From: Mucilaginibacter rivuli
Lineage (GTDB): Bacteria; Bacteroidota; Bacteroidia; Sphingobacteriales; Sphingobacteriaceae
Assembly (NCBI RefSeq): GCF_019391655.1
Contig: NZ_JAHXPQ010000009.1
Span: forward strand, 124,001 to 188,000
Direction: 5' to 3'
Length of the DNA: 64,000 nucleotides
The notes below the pieces were generated by a model that searched no databases, was not told where the DNA came from, and was given only the letters and a program-made list of their open reading frames with translations. Shown piece by piece: positions 55,623 through 63,577 of the stretch (position 1 is the first letter of the stretch; each line of letters starts with the position of its first letter). The translations under genes were made by a program, and so were the position numbers.

Positions 55623-55630
55623 CAAAGATA
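55623..55630 (-). promoter_or_regulatory. Bacteroidota -7 box at glyS
   Basis: TATCTTTG on the minus strand fits TAnnTTTG, ending 7 bases before the ATG, so the message would be nearly leaderless. Confidence 0.4.
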
Positions 55631-55916
55631 GTTTTTTGATGGAAAATGTGAGATGTAAAATGGAAGATGTGTTTTTATATGTTGAAAACCTGCATGTTGG
55701 ACGGCGGCACCTACGGAGCCGGGTTTAATTCGTTCATAATTCTACAAACAGGTAACCCCTACGGGGTATAAAAAGGCAAATAAGAATGTATGAAAATGCA
55801 TATCGAGCCAACAATATAACCATCATGCGCGACTGCCCCGGCGAGGCTACCTGTTTATAGCAAAATAGATATAAAGATTTTTTTGCTCCGTAGGTGCAAC
55901 CCAATATCAAACATTT

Positions 55917-55947
55917 TCTGCCTGTTATATAACTTCTGCTAAATTTG
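55917..55947 (+). promoter_or_regulatory. Bacteroidota promoter for gldA
   Basis: TCTG at 55917-55920 (TTTG-like), an exact 19-base spacer and TAAATTTG at 55940-55947 match the TTTG-N19-TAnnTTTG consensus; the ATG follows 16 bases later. Confidence 0.65.
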
Positions 55948-55963
55948 CGTTCAATTACATCAC

Positions 55964-56680
55964 ATGAGTATTAGCGTCCAATCCCTCACCAAACTCTACG
56001 GCAAACAAAAAGCCATTGATGCCATTACCTTCAGCACTCAGCCAGGTAAGGTAACGGGCTTTTTGGGTCCGAATGGAGCAGGTAAATCCACCACTATGAA
56101 GATACTTACCGGCTTTATCCCCCAAACAACAGGCTCGGCAACGGTTTGCGGGTTTGATGTGGTGAGCCAATCGCAGGAGGTAAGGCGCAACGTAGGCTAC
56201 CTGCCCGAAACCAATCCGCAGTATTTGGAAATGTATGTAAAGGAGTCGCTGGCTTTTATTGCCGATGTGCATCAGATACACAACCCGGCAAAACGCATTG
56301 CCGAAGTGATAGAACAAACCGGCCTCGGCCCGGAGCATCATAAAAAAATAGGCCAGCTATCAAAAGGGTACCGTCAGCGCGTGGGTTTGGCGCAAGCTAT
56401 CATTCACGATCCAAAAGTGCTGATACTGGATGAACCTACTTCGGGCCTCGACCCTAATCAATTGGTAGGTATTCGCCAGCTCATCCGCGAATTGGGCCAA
56501 ACTAAAACCATCATACTGAGCACCCACATTATGCAGGAAGTTGATGCTGTTTGCGATGATGTGATCATCATTAACCAGGGTAAAATAGTAGCAAGCGATT
56601 CGCTGCACGGTATTAAAGAGCAATATAAAGGTAAAAGCATTGAGCAGATATTTATTGGCTTAACTTCAGGCCTGGCATAA
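55964..56680 (+). CDS. gldA: Gliding motility-type ABC transporter ATP-binding protein GldA
   Basis: The 238-residue ATPase has Walker A GPNGAGKST, the signature LSKGYRQRVGLAQAI, Walker B LILDEPTSGLD and the H loop HIMQE. It opens with SISVQSLTKLYGKQKAIDAI as in GldA. With GldF and GldG it forms an ABC transporter needed for gliding in Flavobacterium johnsoniae, but it is also kept in non-gliding Bacteroidota. It is separated from gldF by a barrel gene on the same strand. Confidence 0.9.
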   Translation: MSISVQSLTKLYGKQKAIDAITFSTQPGKVTGFLGPNGAGKSTTMKILTGFIPQTTGSATVCGFDVVSQSQEVRRNVGYLPETNPQYLEMYVKESLAFIADVHQIHNPAKRIAEVIEQTGLGPEHHKKIGQLSKGYRQRVGLAQAIIHDPKVLILDEPTSGLDPNQLVGIRQLIRELGQTKTIILSTHIMQEVDAVCDDVIIINQGKIVASDSLHGIKEQYKGKSIEQIFIGLTSGLA

Positions 56681-56759
56681 TTTTACTGTTAATAACCTAA
56701 TTTCATCTCCCCCTCATCTTTTGGATGGATTTTTGATTTACATGATCAAATTAAACATC

Positions 56760-57323
56760 ATGAAAAAGATATCTATACTCATTATAGCATTTTGCATTAG
56801 CTTATCCGCTGCAAAAGCACAATTACAGGTACCTGCATATTATGGCGATTCGTACAGTATAGGCGCCGATGTGAGCAACGTAATGGGCGAAGCCACGGTA
56901 AAATACAAAGTAGGTGTTGGCGTGGCCCTGAAGCGCGAATTTCACATGACCACGCAGTTTAATTTAACCGCATCGGTAGGGGTGCAAGCCTTTATCCCCA
57001 ATAGTACTTATGCTTATTATTTAAAGTATAATGGTATGCCCAATAACCCTTATGTAGTGCTCCCCTTAAAGGTAGGAGGCAGGTATTACATTGCCGATAC
57101 CTGGTATGCCGAAGCAGCCGGTGGTGCAGTTGTGTACACTTCTGACTACAGGGACCCTGCTATTACTGTTGGCGGCGGCACAGGTTTTTCTATCCCGACC
57201 GAAAATAACCGCGCTTTTGATATTGGTGTAAGGTTTGAAAACTGGTACCGTAAAGATATTCCGGGGCAATTTAATATTGGCCAAACACTCACTGTAAGGC
57301 TTGCTTATAAGTTTGGACTTTGA
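56760..57323 (+). CDS. Small exported outer-membrane beta-barrel protein
   Basis: The 187-residue protein has a signal peptide (KISILIIAFCISLSAAKAQ) and then a beta-rich domain (SYSIGADVSNVMGEATVKYK, VLPLKVGGRYYIADTWYAEA) ending in VRLAYKFGL, a barrel-type C-terminus. ATG 56760 starts the signal peptide; an ATG at 56742 would add 6 residues. Its position between gldA and gldF hints at a shared transcript, but the function is not known. Confidence 0.75.
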   Translation: MKKISILIIAFCISLSAAKAQLQVPAYYGDSYSIGADVSNVMGEATVKYKVGVGVALKREFHMTTQFNLTASVGVQAFIPNSTYAYYLKYNGMPNNPYVVLPLKVGGRYYIADTWYAEAAGGAVVYTSDYRDPAITVGGGTGFSIPTENNRAFDIGVRFENWYRKDIPGQFNIGQTLTVRLAYKFGL

Positions 57324-57445
57324 AACGAGTGGCTTTACAGTGGGGATAGCGGTTTTTAATTAGCACATTATTAACTGCTGTTAATTCATTTTTACCATCG
57401 CCAATAATATTGTAATTTCGGCGTTAATTAGGCAATTTTCCGCAC

Positions 57446-58168
57446 GTGCTAACTATCCTTAAAAAAGAAATAACAGCGTATTTAAGCTCTATGGTGGCCT
57501 ATATCACCATTGGTGTTTTTCTGTTAGTAATGGGCCTGTTTTTATGGGTTTTCCCGGATTCAAGTATTCTTGATTATGGTTATTCAGGCTTAGATAGCCT
57601 GTTCAGTACCGCGCCTTACCTGTTTATGTTCCTCATACCGGCCGTTACCATGCGCTCATTAGCAGAGGAACGTAAAGAAGGTACATTCGAGCTACTAGCT
57701 ACACGCCCCCTTACCGACTGGCAAATTATCGCAGGTAAATATTTAGCCTGCCTGCTCATTGTGCTATTTGCGCTGGCACCTACATTAATTTATTACTATA
57801 CTGTTTATACACTGGGTAACCCTGTTGGTAATATTGATACAGGCGCGGTTATAGGCTCGTACATTGGCTTATTTTTACTGGGTAGCTCATTTACCGCTAT
57901 CGGGATATTTGCTTCGTCTATCACCAATAACCAGATCATCGCTTTTACGGTGGCGGTGTTCCTTTCGTTTTTCGCTTTCAGCGGGTTCGATTCATTAAGT
58001 GGCTTGTTATCACTACAAAATTACGCCCTGCAGGATTTTGGCATCAATGAGCATTATCAATCAATAAGCCGTGGCGTGTTAGATACCCGCGACCTTATTT
58101 ATTTCCTCAGCTTTATTGCCGTATTCCTAACCATCACTAAAACGATATTGGGAGGCCGGAAATGGTAA
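57446..58168 (+). CDS. gldF: Gliding motility-type ABC transporter permease GldF
   Basis: The 240-residue protein has six membrane helices and the family motif TMRSLAEERKEGTFELLATR, then PLTDWQII, which links the permease to the ATPase. It would be the membrane component of the GldAFG transporter. The stop overlaps the gldG start by 7 bases (ATGGTAA), so the two are translationally coupled. Confidence 0.92.
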   Translation: MLTILKKEITAYLSSMVAYITIGVFLLVMGLFLWVFPDSSILDYGYSGLDSLFSTAPYLFMFLIPAVTMRSLAEERKEGTFELLATRPLTDWQIIAGKYLACLLIVLFALAPTLIYYYTVYTLGNPVGNIDTGAVIGSYIGLFLLGSSFTAIGIFASSITNNQIIAFTVAVFLSFFAFSGFDSLSGLLSLQNYALQDFGINEHYQSISRGVLDTRDLIYFLSFIAVFLTITKTILGGRKW

Positions 58169-59856
58169 GATCGCGAAAGAAAAAAGACTTATTAACCCTG
58201 GCCGGGATTGTTGCGGCTTTGGTAATCATTAATTTTTTATCGGGTTACGTTTTTACCCGGTTTGATTTTACCAAAGAGAAGCGTTTTACCCTCTCGCCGG
58301 TAAGTAAACTATTGCTTGATGGCCTGCCGCAGGAGGTTAAAGTAACCATATACCTCGAGGGTTCAGATCTGCCGCCAGGCTTTAAACGCCTGCAGCGCAC
58401 CACCCGCGATATGTTAGTCGACCTGCAGGCCTACTCGCATGGCGGAAAGATTCAATACGAGTTTATAAATCCCTTGGCGGGGATAGCCGAACAACAGCAG
58501 AATGATGTAATTAAAGAACTGCAGGGGCGGGGTGTTGATATCACTAACCTGAGTGTAAAAACAGATAACGGCTTAACGCAAAAGATTATCTTCCCATCGG
58601 CCATGGTATCCTGTAACGGGCGCGAGATCCCTGTAAAGCTATTGCAAAGCAGGGTAGGCCTTTCATCAGAAGAAGTGCTGAACAACTCTATCCAGAACCT
58701 GGAATATGCTTTAGTGTCGGCAATTAAAAAAGTGAGTGCCGATGGTAAGCCCGAAATTGGTTTTACCGAAGGTCACCATGAATTGACCGATCTGCAGATA
58801 AATGATGCCATGCGATCATTAGCCGATGGTTTTTTGGTAGGGCGGGTTGATTTGAAAACTATTTCGATGGAGGCCTTGCAAAAAGTAAAATTGCTTGTTG
58901 TGCCCAAGCCTGATCAGCCCTTCACAGAGCCGGAAAAGTTTAAGATCGATCAATACCTGATGCGTGGTGGAAAGATATTGTGGAGCATTGACCAGGTTAG
59001 CGCCGAATTGGATAGTTTAAAAGGCCGTGGCGGCGAGCAACTGGCCTTTAACAAGCAGCTTAACCTTGACGATCAGTTATTTACTTACGGCATCCGCATA
59101 AACTATGATATGATTGCCGATATGAGTTGCGTTCAGATTCCCGTAAGTACCGGCAAGGTAGCAGGCGAGGCGCAGATGCAAATGGTGCCGTGGTTGTTTT
59201 ACCCGGTTTTTATGCCGCTATCCAAACACCCGGTAGTAAAAAACCTGGAAGGCATACGCAGTGAGTTTGCCAATACCATAGATACGTTGGCTACAAAAGG
59301 CACAAAGAAAACAGTGCTGCTTAGTTCATCGCCCTATAATCGTAAACTGAGCGCCCCACATTTACTGTCGTTACAAATGCTGGAAGAAGTACCCGACCCA
59401 AAAACTTTCCAAAGCGCGCCTAAAATGGTAGGTGTATTATTGGAAGGGAATTTCAGATCGGCATTTGAAAATAGGCCCGTGCCTGATGGCATAACCCAAA
59501 AGGTTGACATTGTGCCACAAAGTATTCCTACAAAAATGATGGTATTTAGCGACGGCGACTTGTTTAAAAATCAGGTAGCAAGCGATGGTTCTCCATTCCC
59601 GTTAGGGTATGACAGGTATACCCAACAGACCTATGGCAATAAAAACCTGCTGCTCAACATAGCCGACTATATGACCGACGATACCGGCCTGATAGCGTTG
59701 CGCACCAAAGAAGTACAGCTGCGTTTGCTCGACCGCACACGTATCCGCAGCGAAAAATTGTATTGGCAATTAATAAATAATGTAATTCCCATTGCTTTAG
59801 TGTTAATATTTGCTATTTTTCAACATTATATGCGCAAACGAAAGTATGCCCGCTAA
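58162..59856 (+). CDS. gldG: Gliding motility-type ABC transporter accessory protein GldG
   Basis: The 564-residue protein is anchored by N- and C-terminal membrane helices (DLLTLAGIVAALVIINFLSG and LINNVIPIALVLIFAIFQHY) around a large periplasmic ABC_transp_aux-type domain. Its start VTRFDFTKEKRFTLSPVSK-like region (RFDFTKEKRFTLSPVSKLLL) is diagnostic. It works with GldA and GldF. dnaN follows 38 bases later, a gene order common in Bacteroidota. Confidence 0.92.
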   Translation: MVRSRKKKDLLTLAGIVAALVIINFLSGYVFTRFDFTKEKRFTLSPVSKLLLDGLPQEVKVTIYLEGSDLPPGFKRLQRTTRDMLVDLQAYSHGGKIQYEFINPLAGIAEQQQNDVIKELQGRGVDITNLSVKTDNGLTQKIIFPSAMVSCNGREIPVKLLQSRVGLSSEEVLNNSIQNLEYALVSAIKKVSADGKPEIGFTEGHHELTDLQINDAMRSLADGFLVGRVDLKTISMEALQKVKLLVVPKPDQPFTEPEKFKIDQYLMRGGKILWSIDQVSAELDSLKGRGGEQLAFNKQLNLDDQLFTYGIRINYDMIADMSCVQIPVSTGKVAGEAQMQMVPWLFYPVFMPLSKHPVVKNLEGIRSEFANTIDTLATKGTKKTVLLSSSPYNRKLSAPHLLSLQMLEEVPDPKTFQSAPKMVGVLLEGNFRSAFENRPVPDGITQKVDIVPQSIPTKMMVFSDGDLFKNQVASDGSPFPLGYDRYTQQTYGNKNLLLNIADYMTDDTGLIALRTKEVQLRLLDRTRIRSEKLYWQLINNVIPIALVLIFAIFQHYMRKRKYAR

Positions 59857-59862
59857 TTTTTA

Positions 59863-59870
59863 TATTTTTG
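59863..59870 (+). promoter_or_regulatory. Bacteroidota -7 box upstream of dnaN
   Basis: TATTTTTG fits TAnnTTTG, 24 bases before the dnaN ATG. It may give dnaN its own transcript in addition to readthrough from gldG. Confidence 0.35.
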
Positions 59871-59894
59871 ATTGAATAATTACTGAATAGAGAT

Positions 59895-61019
59895 ATGAGA
59901 TTTATAGTTTCGACATCAACATTGCTAAAGCAATTACAGGCAGTTAGCGGCGCGTTAAGCAGCAGCACCGTATTGCCTATACTCGAAAACTTTTTGTTCG
60001 AAATTAAAGATGGTAATCTGACCATTTCGGCAACCGATTTGCAAACCAGCATGACTACCTCTTTAACCGTTGAGGCTAAAGAGAATGGCCGTGTAGCCAT
60101 TCCATCGCGTATATTACTGGATACCTTAAAATCGTTACCTGAGCAACCTATCGCCTTTTCGGTTGATGATAAGACATTCGCTATCGAAATTAACGCCGGC
60201 GACGGTAAATACAAACTAAGTGGCGAGAATGGAGATGATTTCCCTAAGATACCCGTTGTTGATAATGCTTCGCAGGTAAACTTACCTGCCTCTGTATTAT
60301 CAGAAGCCATTAATAAAACCATTTTCGCGGTAAGCAATGATGAACTGCGCCCAGCCATGACGGGGGTTTATTCCCAACTATCAACCTCATCCATTACCTT
60401 TGTGGCAACAGATGCGCACAAATTGGTAAGGTATCGCCGAACGGACGTTAAAGCAGCGGGCACAACATCTTTCATTTTGCCTAAAAAGGCTTTGAACTTG
60501 CTAAAATCGTCTTTACCATCTGATGATGTGAATGTAGCTATCGAATACAACAGCACCAGCGCGTTCTTTAAATTTGGTAACATTAACCTGGTTTGCCGTT
60601 TAATTGACGAGCGTTACCCGGATTACGAAGCTGTTATACCGCAAACAAACCCTAATAAATTACTAATTGACCGCCAGGCATTTTTAGGCTCGTTAAGCCG
60701 TGTAGCTATTTACGCTAACAAAACCACCCACCAGGTAAGGTTAAAAATAAATGGCAGCGAGCTGAATATCTCATCAGAAGATATTGACTTTGCTAACGAA
60801 GCGCATGAGCGCCTAAGCTGCCAGTACGAAGGCGAGGATATGGAAATAGGCTTTAATGCCCGCTTCCTTATCGAAATGCTGAAAAACCTGAGCAGTGCCG
60901 AAGTATCTTTAGAAATGTCAACCCCTAACCGTGCCGGTTTATTATTGCCACAAGGCGGTGACGAGCATGAAGACGTATTAATGCTGGTGATGCCGGTAAT
61001 GCTGAACAGCTACGCATAA
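59895..61019 (+). CDS. dnaN: DNA polymerase III sliding clamp, beta subunit
   Basis: The 374-residue clamp has the three-domain repeat layout, opening MRFIVSTSTLLKQLQAVSGA, with AATDLQTSM-like ISATDLQTSMTTSL, ATDAHKLVRYRR in the middle domain and ending in VLMLVMPVML. It holds DNA polymerase III and other proteins on DNA. A terminator follows. Confidence 0.97.
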   Translation: MRFIVSTSTLLKQLQAVSGALSSSTVLPILENFLFEIKDGNLTISATDLQTSMTTSLTVEAKENGRVAIPSRILLDTLKSLPEQPIAFSVDDKTFAIEINAGDGKYKLSGENGDDFPKIPVVDNASQVNLPASVLSEAINKTIFAVSNDELRPAMTGVYSQLSTSSITFVATDAHKLVRYRRTDVKAAGTTSFILPKKALNLLKSSLPSDDVNVAIEYNSTSAFFKFGNINLVCRLIDERYPDYEAVIPQTNPNKLLIDRQAFLGSLSRVAIYANKTTHQVRLKINGSELNISSEDIDFANEAHERLSCQYEGEDMEIGFNARFLIEMLKNLSSAEVSLEMSTPNRAGLLLPQGGDEHEDVLMLVMPVMLNSYA

Positions 61020-61035
61020 GCTAAATTGAAATACT

Positions 61036-61069
61036 AAAAAAGCGATGGATGGCATTCATCGCTTTTTTT
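61036..61069 (+). terminator. Rho-independent terminator after dnaN
   Basis: AAAAAAGCGATGGATG and CATTCATCGCTTTTTTT form an A/T-flanked stem with one mismatch and a long T-run. Confidence 0.85.
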
Positions 61070-61086
61070 ATGCATATATAAATCCT

Positions 61087-61233
61087 ATGAAACAGAACGA
61101 CGAAATCCGACAAGCAATTAACCTGCAAACAAAACAAACGTGGAGTAAGCCCGAATTGACCTTACTTTCTGTTAACCAGGATACGCTCGGTTTACTGAGC
61201 TCTGGAAACGACACCTATGCTTCACACAGTTGA
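61087..61233 (+). CDS. 48-residue peptide resembling a RiPP (lasso-type) precursor
   Basis: The ORF starts at ATG 61087, 17 bases past the dnaN terminator. Its C-terminal half shows a WxxP motif with Pro and Leu (WSKPEL at 19-24), then Thr33-Leu34-Gly35. In lasso precursors the leader has YxxPxL and a Thr at -2 of a Gly1 core; here a core from Gly35 would have Asp42 at position 8, the usual site for the isopeptide ring. No maturation genes (B/C-type) occur in the window. Similar short WxKPEL peptides of unknown role exist in Bacteroidota, so this is uncertain. Confidence 0.45.
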   Translation: MKQNDEIRQAINLQTKQTWSKPELTLLSVNQDTLGLLSSGNDTYASHS

Positions 61234-61243
61234 GGCCTGCTAA

Positions 61244-61693
61244 CTAAATCTTCTTAGCCAAACCCTGCTGCCCGAATTTCAGTAACTCGTTAGCTTTAAT
61301 AAACCCTACAGTACCCAATACGGCTTTACCCTTCGGGTTAAAAATAATGAGGGTAGGATAAGCCTGCATTTGCCACTCTGCAGCCAGCTTGGGGCCAATA
61401 CCTTTTTCCATATCCATACTCACGTTGATGAAGTTCTTGTTAAAAAACTCGGCTACCTTTTTGTCTTTAAATGTGGTTGCTTTAAGCATTTTGCATGGCC
61501 CACACCAGGTAGCATACGCGTCAACAAAAATATACTTATTCTCGGCGGCGGCTTTTTTCAGGGCGGTATTCCATGCATCTTCAATAAAATTTATCTGGTC
61601 GTTTTTTACTGCTGCCGTAGTTTGCGCCTTACCGTGAAATGGCAAAGTGAAAATCATAAAGGTGATCAGTAATGCTTTTACTATGTTTTTCAT
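61244..61693 (-). CDS. Exported thioredoxin-family protein
   Basis: The 149-residue protein has a signal peptide (KALLITFMIFTLPFHGKAQ) and a thioredoxin fold with the WCGPC active site (C64, C67) and the cis-Pro in AYPTLIIF. It likely reduces or isomerises disulfides, or serves as a thiol reductant in the periplasm. Its gene converges with the peptide gene. Confidence 0.92.
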   Translation of the reverse strand: MKNIVKALLITFMIFTLPFHGKAQTTAAVKNDQINFIEDAWNTALKKAAAENKYIFVDAYATWCGPCKMLKATTFKDKKVAEFFNKNFINVSMDMEKGIGPKLAAEWQMQAYPTLIIFNPKGKAVLGTVGFIKANELLKFGQQGLAKKI

Positions 61694-61785
61694 GTGGTTA
61701 TAATTTTCTGCACAAGTTTATCGAATTATTAATGCTATTCCTATTAAACTAAGAAAGGCCCGGATATTCCGGAGCCTTTTTTAAT

Positions 61786-63363
61786 TTACATTGGTGGCCT
61801 CTGTTCATGCTGTCTGCGCTGCTCTCCCTGCTGTTGCCTTTGCTGTTCCTGCTGCTGGCGTTGTTGTTGCGCCTGCTGTTGCCTTTGCTGTTCCTGCTGC
61901 TGGCGTTGTTGTTGCGCCTGCTGTTGCCTTTGTTGTTCCTGCTGCTGGCGTTGTTGTTGAGCCTGCTGTTGCCTTTGCTGCTCTTGCTGCTGGCGTTGTT
62001 GTTGTGCTTGCTGTTGCCTTTGCTGCTCCTGCTGCTGGCGTTGTTGTTGTGATTGCTGTTGCCTTTGTTGTTCTTGCTGCTGGCGTTGTTGTTGCGCTTG
62101 CTGTTGCCTTTGCTGCTCCTGCTGCTGGCGTTGTTGTTGCTCCTGCTGTTGCCTTTGCTGCTCCTGCTGGTTATTTTGTGGCTGTTGCTGATTAACGGGA
62201 GCTTGCCCGTTTTGCTGTTGACGCTGATCGCGCCCGCGGCCTTGCTGGTTATTTTGTGGCTGCCCTTGTTGTACAGGTTGTCTATCGTTGCGAATTTGCG
62301 GCTGTGTTGCCGGAGCATTATGGTTTTGCCCGTTGTTGTTATTGGCCGGGTTATGCCCGCGGTCGTTATTGTCATTACGCATAGCCGGACTAACCACCGT
62401 TGCATTACCCGGGCGGCCGTTATCGCGGTTAAACTTAACTACGTTTTGGTTTTGCGGGTTAGGGTTCCTTGCAGTTTGAGCCAGTCGTGTTGCATTATCA
62501 TGATTTATGGTAGCACCATTATTTGCACGGTGAGCAATACCAGCATTGGGGTTAGCTTGCCTGTATGCGGCCCCGTCTACTACAGTAGCAGGGCGTGGCC
62601 TGTTTTCGTCTGTTTTATTATTACGTATAACAGTGGGGCGGTATATGTTAACTGTATTATTATTGATAACGGTACGGTGGGGGTCGGTGCCATTACCAAT
62701 ATTATAAACTCTTACCGGGTTACGCGATACTCTTTGGATATCCTGGTATCTTGGCCCGGCCACATACCTGGTATTATTATTAACGTAGGTGTTATTAATA
62801 ATAGTTGTTTGGTTTATCACGGTAATTACGCGTGTGCGCGGTACATAATAACGGCTTATATACGGATCGCAGATGTAGGCTTGTGGTGCGCAAACCCAAT
62901 AATCATTAGGCACACGGTAATTATTGCCAAATGAAATATCGATACTTATACCCGGTCCAAGCGGAGCCCATGCATAATAGCCCCCACCGCTGCGCCAGTT
63001 AACCCATGCCGGGCCCCATTCGTGGCCAGGTATCCATTCCCATCCGTAATAATCATCATACCTCCAGCGGCCATAGTGAAATGCAGCCCAGCCCCAGGGA
63101 TAATCAGATACCCAGGTGTTTCCGTAGCGTGTAACTACCCAATGGCCTCTTGTTGCATAGGGTTTAAAGCCTTCATCAGCATCCGGTATCCAAACATCGC
63201 CATATTGGGGGTCTTCAACCCAGGTTCCGTAAGGCTGCAGGTCATCATAAAAAGTTTGGTAAGATACGCTTGCACTATACTGTGCATATGTTTTAGCAGG
63301 TTTTACGGCAAATAATGCAAATGCGGTAAAACATATTGTCAGTAATTTATTTTTAATATTCAT
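61786..63363 (-). CDS. YXWGXW-type (DUF6600-like) exported protein with Q-rich repeat tail
   Basis: The 525-residue protein has a signal peptide and a Trp/Tyr/Gly-rich domain with repeated short motifs (WVSDYPWGWAAFHYGRWRYD, GWEWIPGHEWGPAWV) typical of the YXWGXW/DUF6600-type Bacteroidota proteins. An Asn-rich linker follows (NNTYVNNNTRYV), then a long Gln-rich tail (QRQQQEQQRQQQ) encoded by a 45-bp tandem repeat. The role is not known; surface association is suggested by the composition. The tail is low-complexity and should vary between strains. Confidence 0.82.
   Translation of the reverse strand: MNIKNKLLTICFTAFALFAVKPAKTYAQYSASVSYQTFYDDLQPYGTWVEDPQYGDVWIPDADEGFKPYATRGHWVVTRYGNTWVSDYPWGWAAFHYGRWRYDDYYGWEWIPGHEWGPAWVNWRSGGGYYAWAPLGPGISIDISFGNNYRVPNDYWVCAPQAYICDPYISRYYVPRTRVITVINQTTIINNTYVNNNTRYVAGPRYQDIQRVSRNPVRVYNIGNGTDPHRTVINNNTVNIYRPTVIRNNKTDENRPRPATVVDGAAYRQANPNAGIAHRANNGATINHDNATRLAQTARNPNPQNQNVVKFNRDNGRPGNATVVSPAMRNDNNDRGHNPANNNNGQNHNAPATQPQIRNDRQPVQQGQPQNNQQGRGRDQRQQQNGQAPVNQQQPQNNQQEQQRQQQEQQQRQQQEQQRQQQAQQQRQQQEQQRQQQSQQQRQQQEQQRQQQAQQQRQQQEQQRQQQAQQQRQQQEQQRQQQAQQQRQQQEQQRQQQAQQQRQQQEQQRQQQGEQRRQHEQRPPM
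61831..62170. repeat. 45-bp tandem repeat encoding a Gln-rich tail
   Basis: Seven complete 45-bp units (61831-62145) plus a partial one to 62170 encode 15-residue units of the type RQQQEQQRQQQAQQQ on the minus strand. Units differ by a few third-position-like changes, and the length keeps frame. It produces Leu-rich shadow frames on the plus strand that are not genes. Confidence 0.93.
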
Positions 63364-63577
63364 GATCTTCTAACTAATTTAGAGGTATGACTGTTTTATT
63401 GCGGGCAGGTTTATTGCTCTTGTTTATCAAAATACAATAATCAGTTAATAATGTTTTAATCTTAGCCCGCCTTTTTAGTTTGGCTTTTACTCCTAAATAG
63501 TTAAATTAGCAGATTATCATTTTTCTGCTTGCAAATTTTGCAATTAATCAAGACATTTAAATAAATTATACTTTATT

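Larger units (their letters stand above)
55616..55963. repeat. Gene-free region with a nested inverted-repeat element
   Basis: This 348-base gap between glyS and gldA contains no convincing gene. GCACCTACGGAGC (55707-55719) is the exact reverse complement of 55885-55897, and CTACAAACAGGTA (55742-55754) pairs with TACCTGTTTATAG (55848-55860) with one mismatch. The arms nest concentrically over ~190 bases, with a GGGTAACCCC-like core near 55750-55770. The element resembles dispersed REP/MITE-like intergenic repeats of Bacteroidota. The gldA promoter lies at its right edge. Confidence 0.7.

Noticed and set aside
61831..62170. CRISPR array
   Set aside because: Repeats are contiguous, coding and without spacers.
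61749..62405. Ser/Asn/Arg repeat ORF on the minus strand
   Set aside because: Frame shadow of the Gln-rich repeat of the YXWGXW gene.
61791..62934. Leu- and Ala/Val-rich ORFs on the plus strand
   Set aside because: Antisense shadows of the 45-bp repeat; membrane-like appearance is an artefact of CTG/TTG repeats.
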